From Marinimicrobium locisalis (GTDB taxonomy: Bacteria > Pseudomonadota > Gammaproteobacteria > Pseudomonadales > Cellvibrionaceae), in assembly GCF_039822625.1 (NCBI RefSeq), contig NZ_JBDLLG010000019.1, forward strand, positions 43,502 through 107,501: DNA of 64,000 bases, written 5' to 3'. The notes beneath the pieces were generated by a model. That model worked only from the letters and a program-made list of their open reading frames with translations, did not search any database and was not told the DNA's origin. The stretch's first letter is position 1; each line of letters starts with the position of its first letter. A program made the translations under genes and the position numbers. Shown in pieces: positions 1 to 8,896 of this stretch.

Positions 1-358
1 CTGCCTGCATAATCCGCTGGCGCTCGCCCTGGAGCGTCTGAGCGGTGCGCTCGTACTCCTGACGAAGCTGTTGCGCTTCTTTTTGCTTTTCCTGCTTCTT
101 CTCTTCAGACCAGGTCATGGCATTTTTCTGAGCGTCTTTCTGAAAGGACTGCAAGTCGGCGGTAAGACTCTCGAAGCGAGTGCGCAGTGCGGCGTACTCT
201 TCATTTTCTTCCAGAGCCTTGAGACGCTGCTGGGCCGAATCAGTGCTCAATACGGCCGCCTGAAGGTCGAGAACCACCACTTTCCCCTCGGCCAGCGCCA
301 GGCTGGAACCCAGCAACAAAATCAAACCCAGAGCCACTTTTTTTGCATTAACCATCAT
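1..358 (-). CDS. skp: Skp/OmpH periplasmic chaperone (partial)
   Basis: Skp is a periplasmic holdase that carries unfolded outer-membrane proteins to the BAM complex. About 119 residues are visible and the C-terminus lies beyond the window's left edge. The N-terminus is a signal peptide (MMVNAKK, a hydrophobic run, then ALAEG). The rest is the lysine/glutamine/glutamate-rich coiled coil (ERTAQTLQGERQRIMQA at the edge) that forms the Skp tentacles. Two ATG codons stand in tandem (358 and 355), and either could be the start. It lies directly downstream of bamA, the usual order in gammaproteobacteria. A terminator-like hairpin separates the two. Confidence 0.9.
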   Translation of the reverse strand, partial: MMVNAKKVALGLILLLGSSLALAEGKVVVLDLQAAVLSTDSAQQRLKALEENEEYAALRTRFESLTADLQSFQKDAQKNAMTWSEEKKQEKQKEAQQLRQEYERTAQTLQGERQRIMQA

Positions 359-393
359 GACGACATTTTCCTCTGTATTATCAACAAGTTAGG

Positions 394-421
394 AAACAAA
401 ACGGCCCTGAAACCAGGGCCG
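394..421 (-). terminator. Rho-independent terminator/attenuator between bamA and skp
   Basis: Read on the minus strand, an 8-bp perfect stem (CGGCCCTG / CAGGGCCG, arms at 414-421 and 402-409) with a GTTT loop is followed at once by TTTTGTTT. This is a canonical intrinsic terminator. Because skp follows with its own start at 358, it probably lowers rather than abolishes read-through from bamA. A second small hairpin (436-451, GGCGGT-gaaa-ACCGCC) lies just upstream. Confidence 0.75.
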
Positions 422-507
422 CCGAAACCTTGTATGGCGGTGAAAACCGCCGGGGCCCTCTATTAAAAACCCTAGGGGCCTCCCTAAAAGGGGCCAATCA
501 TACCGCG

Positions 508-3168
508 TTAGAAGGATCCACCCAAAGAAAATTGGAAATATTCCGGATCGTCCCCCTCGTTTTCAGCAATCGGGCGCGATACCGCAAAGGTCAAGGGGCC
601 AAAACCGGTGATCCAGGTTAACCCCAGACCGGCGGAGGCGCTGACGCGATCAAAATCCGGCTCGAAGCAGTTCAGTTGCGTCTCGCGGCAACTCGTGCTG
701 AACACGTTGCCACCTTCCACGAAAATACTGGACTGGAGCATGCGCTGGTCCTTGATAAAGGGCAGCGGGAAAAGAATTTCCGCGCCCGCTTCCACCAGGA
801 TATTGCCGCCGAAGGCGGAATAGCGGCTGTCGCGGTTCGCTGCCTGCTGGGGAGTGTACTGGTAGGTGGTAATCAGCTCGCCGGGGTTGCACTTTTGCCG
901 GGTGTTCTCAAACGCCGCCGGGTCTTCACACAGCACGTACGCTTGACGGGTTTCATTGGAATCCCGGCTCGCACCAACGCCGTCGCCATTGGCGTCATTC
1001 CAGGCCACGATATCCGTATAGGGTCTTTCCGGATAGGTCGAGCGTGGCCCGAGGCTGTTGCGCTCAAAGCCGCGAACCGAACCGAAGCCCCCGGCATAGT
1101 AGTTTTCAAAGAAAGGCAGCTCACCGCTCTCACCGTAGCCATCGGCATAGCCGAGATGAGTACGCAGTTTCAACGTCAGAGCGCGAGTCAGCGGCTTGTA
1201 GGTCTCGGCGCGGTAATCCAGTTTGTAGTATTCCAGGTCGCCTCCCGGCATGGCCACTTCGGTTGAGAACGTTTGCGACGTCCCTCGGGTGGCGAGCATG
1301 CCGCGGTTCAACGTCGACTGCCGGTAATTGAAGCCCACTAACACATCCTGAAACTCAGACCCGTTGGCATCCACGTAGCCGGGCTCGCCCAGCACCTCCT
1401 CGGTCACGTCCATGGTGGGGATACCTTCCGGCCAGTCACGCCCCGAAGCGATAGACTCTTCGAAGTCCTCCTGTTCGGACTGGGTCACGTAGGGAGCACC
1501 CAGGGGGATGCGGGGCTGGCGAATAATTTCCCGAGGGGAGGCACTGGTCGTTTTAACGGTCAGGTCACGGGCTTCGAAGCTGAAACCGATGCGCTCAATT
1601 TCCGAGATTGGATAACCAAAGCTCAGTTTCGCGCCGTATACGTCGGTGCTATAGCCCGCCACGTTGTAGCTGGCATAGTCACTCTGGGTATAGTACAGAT
1701 TGATACCGCGACTGACGCCATCCCGAGTAAAATAAGGGTCGTTATAATTAAAGTTGTAAGAGGTACGGAAACGGCTGTTACTCAGGGAGAAGCCCACCTG
1801 CTTGCCCGAGCCGAACCAGTTGTTCTGCTGGATATTGGCCGAGAGCAGCAACCCGGAATACTCCGCGTAACCAATCTGCAGGCCCATGCTGCCCGAGGGC
1901 GATTCTTCAACGGTGTAGTCTACATCCACCTGATTGTCGACGCCGGGAACCTCATTGGTCTCCACCGTCACCTCCTTGAAGAAACCCAACCGGTCGAGGC
2001 GCACTTTAGAGTGCTCAATCTGGGCGGTGGAGGCGGCCCCACCTTCCATCTGACGCATCTCGCGGCGCAATACCTCATCAATCGTCTTGGTATTGCCCTT
2101 GAAATTGATCCGGCGCACATAGGCGCGTTGGCCCGGATCGACAAAAAAGGTCACTTTTACGGTCTTGTCCTCATCGTTCTTTTCGGGGATGCCTTCCACC
2201 TCGGCGAAGGTATAGCCCTCGTTCCCCAGCCGCTGGGTGATGTAGTCGGACGAGTTGGTCATCAGGATCTGGGAGAAGGTATTCCCCTCGCGCAACAAGA
2301 TCATGCGGCGCACCAGCTCTTCGGGGAGCTTAAGGTCCCCGGCCAGCTCCACTTCGCTCACGGTATAGACATCGCCTTCTGTCACGTTCAGCGTGATATA
2401 GATCTCGGACTTATCGGGGCTGAGCGCCACCTGGGTGGAATCAATGTTGAAGCTCAGATAGCCCCGGTCCAGATAGTGGGACTCAAGGGTCTCGATATCG
2501 CCGGTGAGTTTTTCCCGGGAGTACTTGTCATCGCCGGTAATCCAGGAAAACCAGCCGGAGGATTTGAGCTCAAAGCCTTCGAGCAACTCCTCGTCCGAGA
2601 AGGTGTCATTGCCGACAATGTTGATGCCTTTGATACGGGCCGGCTTGCCTTCGTTTACGTCAACCGTCACCTTCACCTGGTTCCGGGGGAGCTCTTCCAC
2701 GTTGATATCCACGGAGGCACCGTAGCGCCCCTGACCGATATATTCACGCTCCAACGCCTGGCTAATGCCTTCGAGAGTCGCGCGCTGGAAAATCTGACCT
2801 TCAAATAGATCGTTATCGCGAAGACTCTCCATCAAGTCCTCGGTTTTGATCACTTTGTTGCCTTCAATGGTGATTTCGTTGATGGCCGGGCGCTCTTCCA
2901 CCCGAACAACCAGAACGTCACCGTCGCGGCCCATGGCCACATCGGCAAAATACCCGACCTGAAACAGCGCTCGCGTGGCCATGCGAATATCATCGCTGGT
3001 GACCTGATCCCCTACTCGGAGCGGGAGGGCGCTGAATACGGTACCGGCGGATACCCTCTGCAGACCTTCAACTCGAATATCACTGATCTCGAAATTTTGG
3101 GCCTGTACCGTCACTGCCAACAGCAGCGCGCCCAACAGGCTGATCACTCGCATCCACACTCGCATCAT
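508..3168 (-). CDS. bamA: Outer membrane protein assembly factor BamA
   Basis: BamA is the core subunit of the beta-barrel assembly machine, which folds and inserts outer-membrane proteins. The 886-residue protein has a signal peptide (MMRVWMRVISLLGALLLAV, cut after VQA). About 400 residues of five POTRA domains follow, then a 16-strand barrel. The conserved VRGF loop-6 motif is visible (GGFGSVRGFERNSLGPR), and the protein ends in Phe (FSLGGSF) like barrel proteins that carry the BAM recognition signal. The frame stays open upstream to 3255, but the start at 3168 (or 3165) places the signal peptide correctly. It is longer than the E. coli protein (about 810 residues). The extra length is in barrel loops, including one around 800-1000 that contains two cysteines. 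Confidence 0.97.
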   Translation of the reverse strand: MMRVWMRVISLLGALLLAVTVQAQNFEISDIRVEGLQRVSAGTVFSALPLRVGDQVTSDDIRMATRALFQVGYFADVAMGRDGDVLVVRVEERPAINEITIEGNKVIKTEDLMESLRDNDLFEGQIFQRATLEGISQALEREYIGQGRYGASVDINVEELPRNQVKVTVDVNEGKPARIKGINIVGNDTFSDEELLEGFELKSSGWFSWITGDDKYSREKLTGDIETLESHYLDRGYLSFNIDSTQVALSPDKSEIYITLNVTEGDVYTVSEVELAGDLKLPEELVRRMILLREGNTFSQILMTNSSDYITQRLGNEGYTFAEVEGIPEKNDEDKTVKVTFFVDPGQRAYVRRINFKGNTKTIDEVLRREMRQMEGGAASTAQIEHSKVRLDRLGFFKEVTVETNEVPGVDNQVDVDYTVEESPSGSMGLQIGYAEYSGLLLSANIQQNNWFGSGKQVGFSLSNSRFRTSYNFNYNDPYFTRDGVSRGINLYYTQSDYASYNVAGYSTDVYGAKLSFGYPISEIERIGFSFEARDLTVKTTSASPREIIRQPRIPLGAPYVTQSEQEDFEESIASGRDWPEGIPTMDVTEEVLGEPGYVDANGSEFQDVLVGFNYRQSTLNRGMLATRGTSQTFSTEVAMPGGDLEYYKLDYRAETYKPLTRALTLKLRTHLGYADGYGESGELPFFENYYAGGFGSVRGFERNSLGPRSTYPERPYTDIVAWNDANGDGVGASRDSNETRQAYVLCEDPAAFENTRQKCNPGELITTYQYTPQQAANRDSRYSAFGGNILVEAGAEILFPLPFIKDQRMLQSSIFVEGGNVFSTSCRETQLNCFEPDFDRVSASAGLGLTWITGFGPLTFAVSRPIAENEGDDPEYFQFSLGGSF

Positions 3169-3259
3169 AGAAAAATTCTTTTCAGTTAAAATCAATCGCA
3201 TTTTGGCGGTGGCTGTACCACGCCTGACTCCAATCGTTCCGGCGATGGCCGGCACACGC

Positions 3260-4612
3260 TTACAGACGCATGATGTCGTTGTAGAGCGCGAGGAACATCA
3301 GCCCGACAACCATGATCAGCCCTATCTGATAGCCGATCTGCTGCGCCCGCTCGGAAACAGGGCTGCCTTTCACTACTTCAATGAAGTAATACATCAGGTG
3401 ACCGCCATCCAGCACCGGAATGGGCAACAGGTTGAAAACGCCCAGGAAAATACTCAGCAGCGCCACAAACCCAACAAAACTCTTCCATCCGCTCTGGGCG
3501 GAATCGCCGGCCACCTTAGCAATGGTGATGGGGCCGCTCAAGTTTTTCGTCGAGATTTCACCCACAATGAGCTTTTTAACGGAAAGCAGCACAAAACCAG
3601 CGGTGTCCCACGTTCGATCCACACCCGCCACAAAGGACTCGACCGGCCCGTACCGATATTCGCGCACCCACTCTTCCGGCCAGGACTGGGGCTGAAGACC
3701 AACGCCAACCCGACCGAAGCGCTCTCCCTCCTCTTCCACCGTTTCAGGCGTCACCGATAGACTCTTTTCCGCCCCGTCGCGTTCCACCGTCAGCTGAATT
3801 TCTTCGCCCGGTCGCTCGCGCACATACTCGACCCAGGTGGTCCAATCGGGCATAGGCTGGCCATCGGCGCTGAGAACATGGTCGCCGCTCTGCAAGCCCG
3901 CCCGCTCGGCCGCGCTTTCGGGCACCACTTGGCCAACAACCGGTTTGACCGTCGGGCGTTTGAGTTTCAAACCCAACCCAGAGACCGGGTCGGGCTCTTC
4001 AATGCCCTGAAGCCACCCTTCAAGCCGAGCTTCGGACATGTATTGCAAGTCTGATTCGGGGTACTTCACCCGAAACGAGATGGTGCCGCTCTCGCCCAGA
4101 CGGCGCAATAGTTGCTGGTGAAGCGCCTGCCAGGTAGGCGTGGACTCTCCGTCAACGGCCAAAATTTCCTGGCCGGCCTCCAGGCCCGCCTCCGCCGCGA
4201 CCGAACCGGTCTCGACGTCACCGATAATGGGGATGGGCTCGCGCGTACCGGGAATCATCAGCAGCCAGAACAGCAAGACGGCCAGAATAAAGTTTGCCAC
4301 GGGCCCCGCCGCCACGACCGCGATCCGCTGCCAGACGTTCTTGCGATTAAAGGCCCGGTGGAGTTCCTCCTCGGGTACCTCGCCCTCACGCTCGTCAAGC
4401 ATCTTGACATAACCGCCCAGCGGGATGGCAGCCAGGGCGAACTCCGTTCCCTGGCGGTCGCGGCGACGCCATAGGATTTTTCCAAAGCCAATGGAGAAGC
4501 GCAGTACCTTAACGCCGCATCGCCGCGCGACATAGAAGTGGCCGAACTCGTGCACGGCCACCAGAATCACCAGCGCGACCAGAAACCAAATAACCGTCTG
4601 AATCAGTGCCAC
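3260..4612 (-). CDS. rseP: RIP metalloprotease RseP (site-2 protease)
   Basis: RseP is an inner-membrane zinc protease that makes the second cut in anti-sigma factor RseA and so frees sigma-E. The HEFGH zinc motif lies in the first membrane segment. Two PDZ domains occupy the middle, and a C-terminal membrane segment carries NLLPIPVLDGGH, which holds the third zinc ligand. A GTG start at 4612 is preferred over the TTG at 4618, because AGAGG lies six bases before GTG while it abuts TTG. This gives 450 residues, typical for the family. It sits between dxr and bamA as in Pseudomonas and E. coli. Its substrate gene rseA is also in this window (35072-35749). Confidence 0.95.
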   Translation of the reverse strand: MALIQTVIWFLVALVILVAVHEFGHFYVARRCGVKVLRFSIGFGKILWRRRDRQGTEFALAAIPLGGYVKMLDEREGEVPEEELHRAFNRKNVWQRIAVVAAGPVANFILAVLLFWLLMIPGTREPIPIIGDVETGSVAAEAGLEAGQEILAVDGESTPTWQALHQQLLRRLGESGTISFRVKYPESDLQYMSEARLEGWLQGIEEPDPVSGLGLKLKRPTVKPVVGQVVPESAAERAGLQSGDHVLSADGQPMPDWTTWVEYVRERPGEEIQLTVERDGAEKSLSVTPETVEEEGERFGRVGVGLQPQSWPEEWVREYRYGPVESFVAGVDRTWDTAGFVLLSVKKLIVGEISTKNLSGPITIAKVAGDSAQSGWKSFVGFVALLSIFLGVFNLLPIPVLDGGHLMYYFIEVVKGSPVSERAQQIGYQIGLIMVVGLMFLALYNDIMRL

Positions 4613-4622
4613 AAACAACCTC

Positions 4623-5810
4623 TCAGTGGGGCTGGATCAGAGCGCTCGCCTGCTGGCGAGCCTCAAGATCCGCGCCTTGGACAGTCTCTAAACTGTCGGG
4701 TTCATTAAATGCCACCCGACCCATAACCGTTTCAATAATTCGCGGGATGTCCGTAAACCCGATTCGGCGGTTTAAAAAAGCCTCGACCGCAATCTCGTTG
4801 GCTGCATTCAGCACCGCGGGGGCCGTACCGCCCGCCCGTGCCGCATCGGCCGCCAGGCGCAAACAGGGAAAGCGCTCGGTGTCGGGCGCGGCGAAGTCCA
4901 GCCTCGCCGTGGCGATCATATCCAGCCCGGCCACGCCGGAGGCCATCCGCTCGGGCCAAGCCAGGGCGTGAGCGATGGGTGTGCGCATATCCGGGTTACC
5001 CATCTGCGCCAGCATAGAACCGTCAACGTACTCCACCATGGAGTGGATCACACTCTGGGGATGGACCACCACTTCAATCTGGTCCGGCTGGGCATGGAAC
5101 AGCCAACAGGCTTCGATCAGCTCCAAACCTTTATTCATCAAAGTCGCCGAGTCAACCGAGATTTTTTGTCCCATGCTCCAGTTCGGATGGGCGCAAGCCT
5201 GCTCGGGCGTCACCGAAGCCAGTTGATCCGCCGGGTAGTCCCGAAACGGCCCCCCGGACGCGGTGAGCAAAATTTTACTCACTCCGCTGCCCGCCAGGCC
5301 CCCGCCAAGGCAATCGCGAGGGTGGCCCGGCAAGCACTGGAAAATGGCATTGTGCTCGCTGTCGATGGGCAAGAGCGTTGCACCGTGCTCTTCCACCGCC
5401 CGAGTGAACAGCCCTCCGGCCATCACCAATGCTTCTTTATTGGCAAGCAGAATTTTCTTTCCCGCGCGGACCGCGGCCAAGGTCGGTACCAGGCCGGCCC
5501 CACCGACGATCGAGGCCATGACCGTATCCACCCCCGGTGCCGAGGCCACCTCGCTCAGCGCCTCGGGGCCCGCCAACACTTCAGTGTCACTGCCCCGCTC
5601 TCTCAACCAAGCGCTCAGGGACTCCGCCCCGGCTTCCTCCACGACCACCGCATAACGCGGGCGGTGCCTGAGACAGGCCTCCCCCAGCTTTTGCCATTGG
5701 GCGTAAGCGGTCAACGCGTAAAGGGAATAGCGGTCAGGGTGCCGGGCGAGCACGTCCAGCGTACTGTCGCCGATGGAGCCGGAGGCCCCGAGGATCGTTA
5801 CCAATTGCAT
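4623..5810 (-). CDS. dxr: 1-deoxy-D-xylulose 5-phosphate reductoisomerase
   Basis: This enzyme converts DXP to 2-C-methyl-D-erythritol 4-phosphate with NADPH, the first committed step of the MEP isoprenoid pathway. The NADPH-binding GASGSIGDSTLDV motif is at the N-terminus, ILLANKEALVMAG is central, and the HPQSVIHSMVEY segment lies near the active site. It is about 395 residues, the usual length. The ATG at 5810 has GGTGAGG six bases upstream. An in-frame GTG at 5822 is less likely, because it would lie within that ribosome-binding site. It follows cdsA after 8 bases, and rseP follows after 10. Confidence 0.95.
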   Translation of the reverse strand: MQLVTILGASGSIGDSTLDVLARHPDRYSLYALTAYAQWQKLGEACLRHRPRYAVVVEEAGAESLSAWLRERGSDTEVLAGPEALSEVASAPGVDTVMASIVGGAGLVPTLAAVRAGKKILLANKEALVMAGGLFTRAVEEHGATLLPIDSEHNAIFQCLPGHPRDCLGGGLAGSGVSKILLTASGGPFRDYPADQLASVTPEQACAHPNWSMGQKISVDSATLMNKGLELIEACWLFHAQPDQIEVVVHPQSVIHSMVEYVDGSMLAQMGNPDMRTPIAHALAWPERMASGVAGLDMIATARLDFAAPDTERFPCLRLAADAARAGGTAPAVLNAANEIAVEAFLNRRIGFTDIPRIIETVMGRVAFNEPDSLETVQGADLEARQQASALIQPH

Positions 5811-5818
5811 AGAAGACC

Positions 5819-6685
5819 TCACCCGAGGGGCCAGCCACCGGCCAGCAAGGCCAGGGCGAAAACCGGGGCGGCCGAGGTCAGGCTGTCTACCCGATCCAAC
5901 ACCCCGCCATGCCCCGGCAAAAGTGCGCTACTGTCTTTTATGCCGCGATGTCGCTTGACCATGCTCTCTAGCAGATCACCCAGTACCGACACCAAACTGG
6001 TGGGCACGATGATGGCCATCCAGAACAACAGCCCCCCTTTCCAAAACAGGCCAATCAACGTCGCCAACAACAGGTTCGCGGCCACGCCGCCGGCAAACCC
6101 TTCCCAGGTTTTTCCGGGGCTGACACTGGCGGCCAGCTTGCGGCGCCCCCAGCGCCGACCGGTGAAGTAACCTCCGATATCGGCACAGGCCACCACCGCC
6201 ACCAGTAGCACCAACAACCAAGGGCCGCCCTCCTGCACTCGCAAAAAGGACAGGCCCGCCCAGGCGGGGACCAGCACCAGCAGGCCCATTAACGCCCGCA
6301 CCCAACGGCTTTGCCAGAGCAACGCGCTAGCGGGGTAGCTTTGCACCCAAAGAAGCGCCACCGCCCACCAAAGACACCCGAGCACAAGAACATTGCGAAA
6401 CGCCAAGCGCTGGCCTTCGTTCAAGGCTCCCCCCACCAGAGCGGTCTCCGGCAGCGTATGGATATCGAGATAGAATGCCACCCCCGTCATTAACGCACCG
6501 GCCAAAAGGATGTAGAGAGCCCGCTGCCCGTAGCGACTCCAACCCGAGAGGTTGGCCCACTCCCAGGCGCCGATGAGGGTAATGGTCGCGGCGAAGGCTG
6601 AAAAGAGCGGTCCGGGCAGATAGATCAGAGCCAATAGGAAAACGGCGGCCAATACAATGGCCGTGAGCACGCGCTGCTTAAGCAT
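5819..6685 (-). CDS. cdsA: Phosphatidate cytidylyltransferase
   Basis: CdsA makes CDP-diacylglycerol from phosphatidic acid and CTP, the precursor of all membrane phospholipids. The 288-residue protein has about eight hydrophobic segments. Near its C-terminus it carries the family signature (KDSSALLPGHGGVLDRVDSL) with the acidic residues that bind metal. The ATG at 6685 is chosen because GGGGAGG lies seven bases upstream and the protein then starts MLKQRVLTAIVLA. The longer open frame to 6997 is antisense-like sequence inside uppS. It overlaps the 3' end of uppS by 8 bases, so translation is probably coupled. Confidence 0.94.
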   Translation of the reverse strand: MLKQRVLTAIVLAAVFLLALIYLPGPLFSAFAATITLIGAWEWANLSGWSRYGQRALYILLAGALMTGVAFYLDIHTLPETALVGGALNEGQRLAFRNVLVLGCLWWAVALLWVQSYPASALLWQSRWVRALMGLLVLVPAWAGLSFLRVQEGGPWLLVLLVAVVACADIGGYFTGRRWGRRKLAASVSPGKTWEGFAGGVAANLLLATLIGLFWKGGLLFWMAIIVPTSLVSVLGDLLESMVKRHRGIKDSSALLPGHGGVLDRVDSLTSAAPVFALALLAGGWPLG

Positions 6686-7451
6686 GGCGCACCTCCCCGG
6701 TGGACGAAGAAGACGGGCTCGCGCCCTTCTCTTCCCGGGCAACCTGGTCGCCCGTGCGCCCAAAACGGCGCTGACGCCGGTGAAAGTCATCCGCCGCGGC
6801 CTTAAGCTCAGCGGCGTCGAAGTCCGGCCACAGGGCTCGGCTGAAATACAGTTCGGCGTAGGCACATTGCCAGAGTAAGAAGTTGCTGATACGCACCTCC
6901 CCCCCGGTACGGATAAGAAGGTCTGGATCGGGCAAGCCCGCGAGGCTGGTCTGCTCGTGTAACAGGTGCTCGTCAATATCGGCGCTGTCGAGCTCACCGG
7001 CCTTCACCTGTTCGGCCAGCCGTTGGGCGGCCTGGGCGATATCCCAACGGCCGCCGTAGTCGGCGGCAATGACAAGAGTGGTTTTCCCATCCCGGGTTCG
7101 CTTCTCGGCCTCGGTAATGGCTTTCTGCAGAGACGGAGTAAAACGCGAGCGGTTACCCACCACCCGCAGCCGCACGCCCTTTTTCTGCAGCTCTTTTGCC
7201 TCCTGTTTCAGGTACCACTGAAACAGAGACATCAGCGCATCCACCTCTTTGCGTGGGCGCTTCCAGTTCTCACTGCTGAAAGCGAAAAGCGTGAGCACCT
7301 CGATCCCCAAATCTTGGCAGGCGGTCATGATATCGCGGATGCGCTCGGCACCCTCCTTGTGGCCCGAAATGCCGGACATGCCTCGCTCCTTGGCCCAGCG
7401 ATTATTGCCGTCCATGATAATAGCGATATGGCGCAGGGAATTGCTGGTCAC
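6678..7451 (-). CDS. uppS: Undecaprenyl diphosphate synthase (UppS)
   Basis: UppS is a cis-prenyltransferase that makes the C55 lipid carrier for peptidoglycan and other surface polymers. IIMDGNNRWA contains the catalytic Asp. Near the C-terminus, the DLLIRTGGEVRISNF and YAELYF segments form the diphosphate-binding and dimer regions. A GTG start at 7451 is preferred: AGGAG lies seven bases before it and the protein then begins VTSNSLRHIAIIMDG, which gives 257 residues as usual for the family. In-frame ATG codons further upstream (7499, 7514) add a tail not expected in UppS. It lies between frr and cdsA. Confidence 0.93.
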   Translation of the reverse strand: MTSNSLRHIAIIMDGNNRWAKERGMSGISGHKEGAERIRDIMTACQDLGIEVLTLFAFSSENWKRPRKEVDALMSLFQWYLKQEAKELQKKGVRLRVVGNRSRFTPSLQKAITEAEKRTRDGKTTLVIAADYGGRWDIAQAAQRLAEQVKAGELDSADIDEHLLHEQTSLAGLPDPDLLIRTGGEVRISNFLLWQCAYAELYFSRALWPDFDAAELKAAADDFHRRQRRFGRTGDQVAREEKGASPSSSSTGEVRHA

Positions 7452-7517
7452 AAAAAACTCCTGGAACAGTTGCCGCGCACGGCCAACCGGCGCCGCCATA
7501 GAGGGCGGCGCCAAGGC

Positions 7518-8075
7518 TCAAATTTCCATCAAGTCCTCTTCCTTGGCGCTGAGGAACTTGTCGATCTGAGCAATGTATTTATCGGTTATTTTTTGGATCT
7601 CATCCTGAGCACGATGCTCGTCGTCTTCGGTGATTTCCTTTTCCTTGAGTAAGGCCTTAACATCCGACAGCACATCGCGGCGTATATTGCGCACCGACAC
7701 GCGCGCATGCTCGGCTTCCGCGCGGGCCTGTTTAATGTAGTTTTTCCGGGTTTCCTCGGTCAGCGCCGGCATTGGCAACCGGATGAGACCACCGTTGGTC
7801 GAGGGATTAAGCCCCAGATCGGACTTCATGATGGCCTTTTCAATTTCAGGCACCAGCGTCTTTTCCCAAGGGCTGATGGTCAGGGTGCGCGCATCTTCCA
7901 TTCCGATGTTGGCCAGCTGGTTTAGCGGCGTGTCAGCGCCGTAATACGAGACGTAAATCCCATCCAGGATGCTTGGGTGCGCACGGCCGGTGCGAATCTT
8001 GTTGAAATTGTTTTTCAGCGCATCAAGCGCCTTGTCCATGCGGCTTTCCGCATCCTTTTTTAAGTCATTCAACAT
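7518..8075 (-). CDS. frr: Ribosome recycling factor
   Basis: RRF works with EF-G to split the post-termination ribosome. The 185-residue product has the full RRF length and runs from MLNDLKKDAESRMDKAL to AKEEDLMEI. It includes the conserved NKIRTGRAHPSILDGI and LPMPALTEETRK segments. Its start lies inside the end of pyrH (11-base overlap), so the two are likely co-translated. uppS follows after a 66-base gap. Confidence 0.96.
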   Translation of the reverse strand: MLNDLKKDAESRMDKALDALKNNFNKIRTGRAHPSILDGIYVSYYGADTPLNQLANIGMEDARTLTISPWEKTLVPEIEKAIMKSDLGLNPSTNGGLIRLPMPALTEETRKNYIKQARAEAEHARVSVRNIRRDVLSDVKALLKEKEITEDDEHRAQDEIQKITDKYIAQIDKFLSAKEEDLMEI

Positions 8076-8808
8076 TGTTTTTGCCCTCTTCGATCAAGGT
8101 GCCTTCGCTGCTTCCCACCACAATGTTCAGCAAAGCCCCGGCTTTGTTCATACGAAAAACCCGTACCGGCATATCGTGTTCCCGGCAGAGGCAGATAGCC
8201 GTCAGATCCATGACACCCAGTTTGCGCTCCAACACCTCGTCGTACGTCAGGCGATCATACTTGCTGGCGCTGGGGTCCTGCATCGGGTCGGCGGAGTAGA
8301 CGCCATCCACTTTCGTGGCCTTGAGCACAATGTCCGCCTCCACTTCGATCGCGCGCAAACAAGCGGCGGAATCGGTGGTGAAAAACGGGTTGCCGGTGCC
8401 GGCGGAAAAAATAACCACTTCGCCCGAAGTCAGGGCCCGATTGGCCTGGCGGCTATCGTAGTGCTCAACAATCCCGCTCATGGGGATAGCTGACATCACG
8501 CGGGAAGAAATATTCGAACGCTCCAGCGCATCCCGCATGGCGAGGGCGTTCATCACGGTGGCGAGCATACCCATGTGATCACCGGTCACCCGGTTGAGCC
8601 CCGCACTGCTGAGCGCGGCACCACGGAACAGGTTGCCGCCGCCGACGACCAAACCGACTTGAACGCCGATTCCGACCAGTTGGCCGATTTCCAGCGCCAT
8701 TTTGTCCAATACTTTGGGGTCGATCCCAAAGCCTTCCGAGCCCATCAACTCTTCGCCGCTGAGCTTTAAAAGAATTCGTTTGTACTTCTTATCGCGTGCG
8801 CTTGGCAT
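8065..8808 (-). CDS. pyrH: Uridylate kinase
   Basis: PyrH phosphorylates UMP to UDP and is regulated by GTP and UTP. It belongs to the amino-acid-kinase fold. Visible motifs are KLSGEELMG at the N-terminus, VVGGGNLFRG, and the C-terminal TLIEEG segment. It is 247 residues, the normal size. GGAG lies eight bases before the ATG. It is the third gene of the rpsB-tsf-pyrH-frr block found in most proteobacteria. Confidence 0.96.
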   Translation of the reverse strand: MPSARDKKYKRILLKLSGEELMGSEGFGIDPKVLDKMALEIGQLVGIGVQVGLVVGGGNLFRGAALSSAGLNRVTGDHMGMLATVMNALAMRDALERSNISSRVMSAIPMSGIVEHYDSRQANRALTSGEVVIFSAGTGNPFFTTDSAACLRAIEVEADIVLKATKVDGVYSADPMQDPSASKYDRLTYDEVLERKLGVMDLTAICLCREHDMPVRVFRMNKAGALLNIVVGSSEGTLIEEGKNNVE

Positions 8809-8896
8809 ACTGGGTTCTCCGCTAGGTGCTCATTGAAAATCGGGTAATCACCGGACAGGTCAGGTTTCTGCCCGCCCGGTGCAAGCGCCGCGGAGT

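Noticed and set aside
2011..2808. 265-codon plus-strand open frame
   Set aside because: Lies wholly opposite bamA; the bamA frame encodes clear POTRA domains and the plus-strand product resembles nothing.
4968..6170. 400-codon plus-strand open frame
   Set aside because: Antisense to dxr and cdsA. Open because of GC-rich codon bias; low-complexity, Arg/Pro-rich product.
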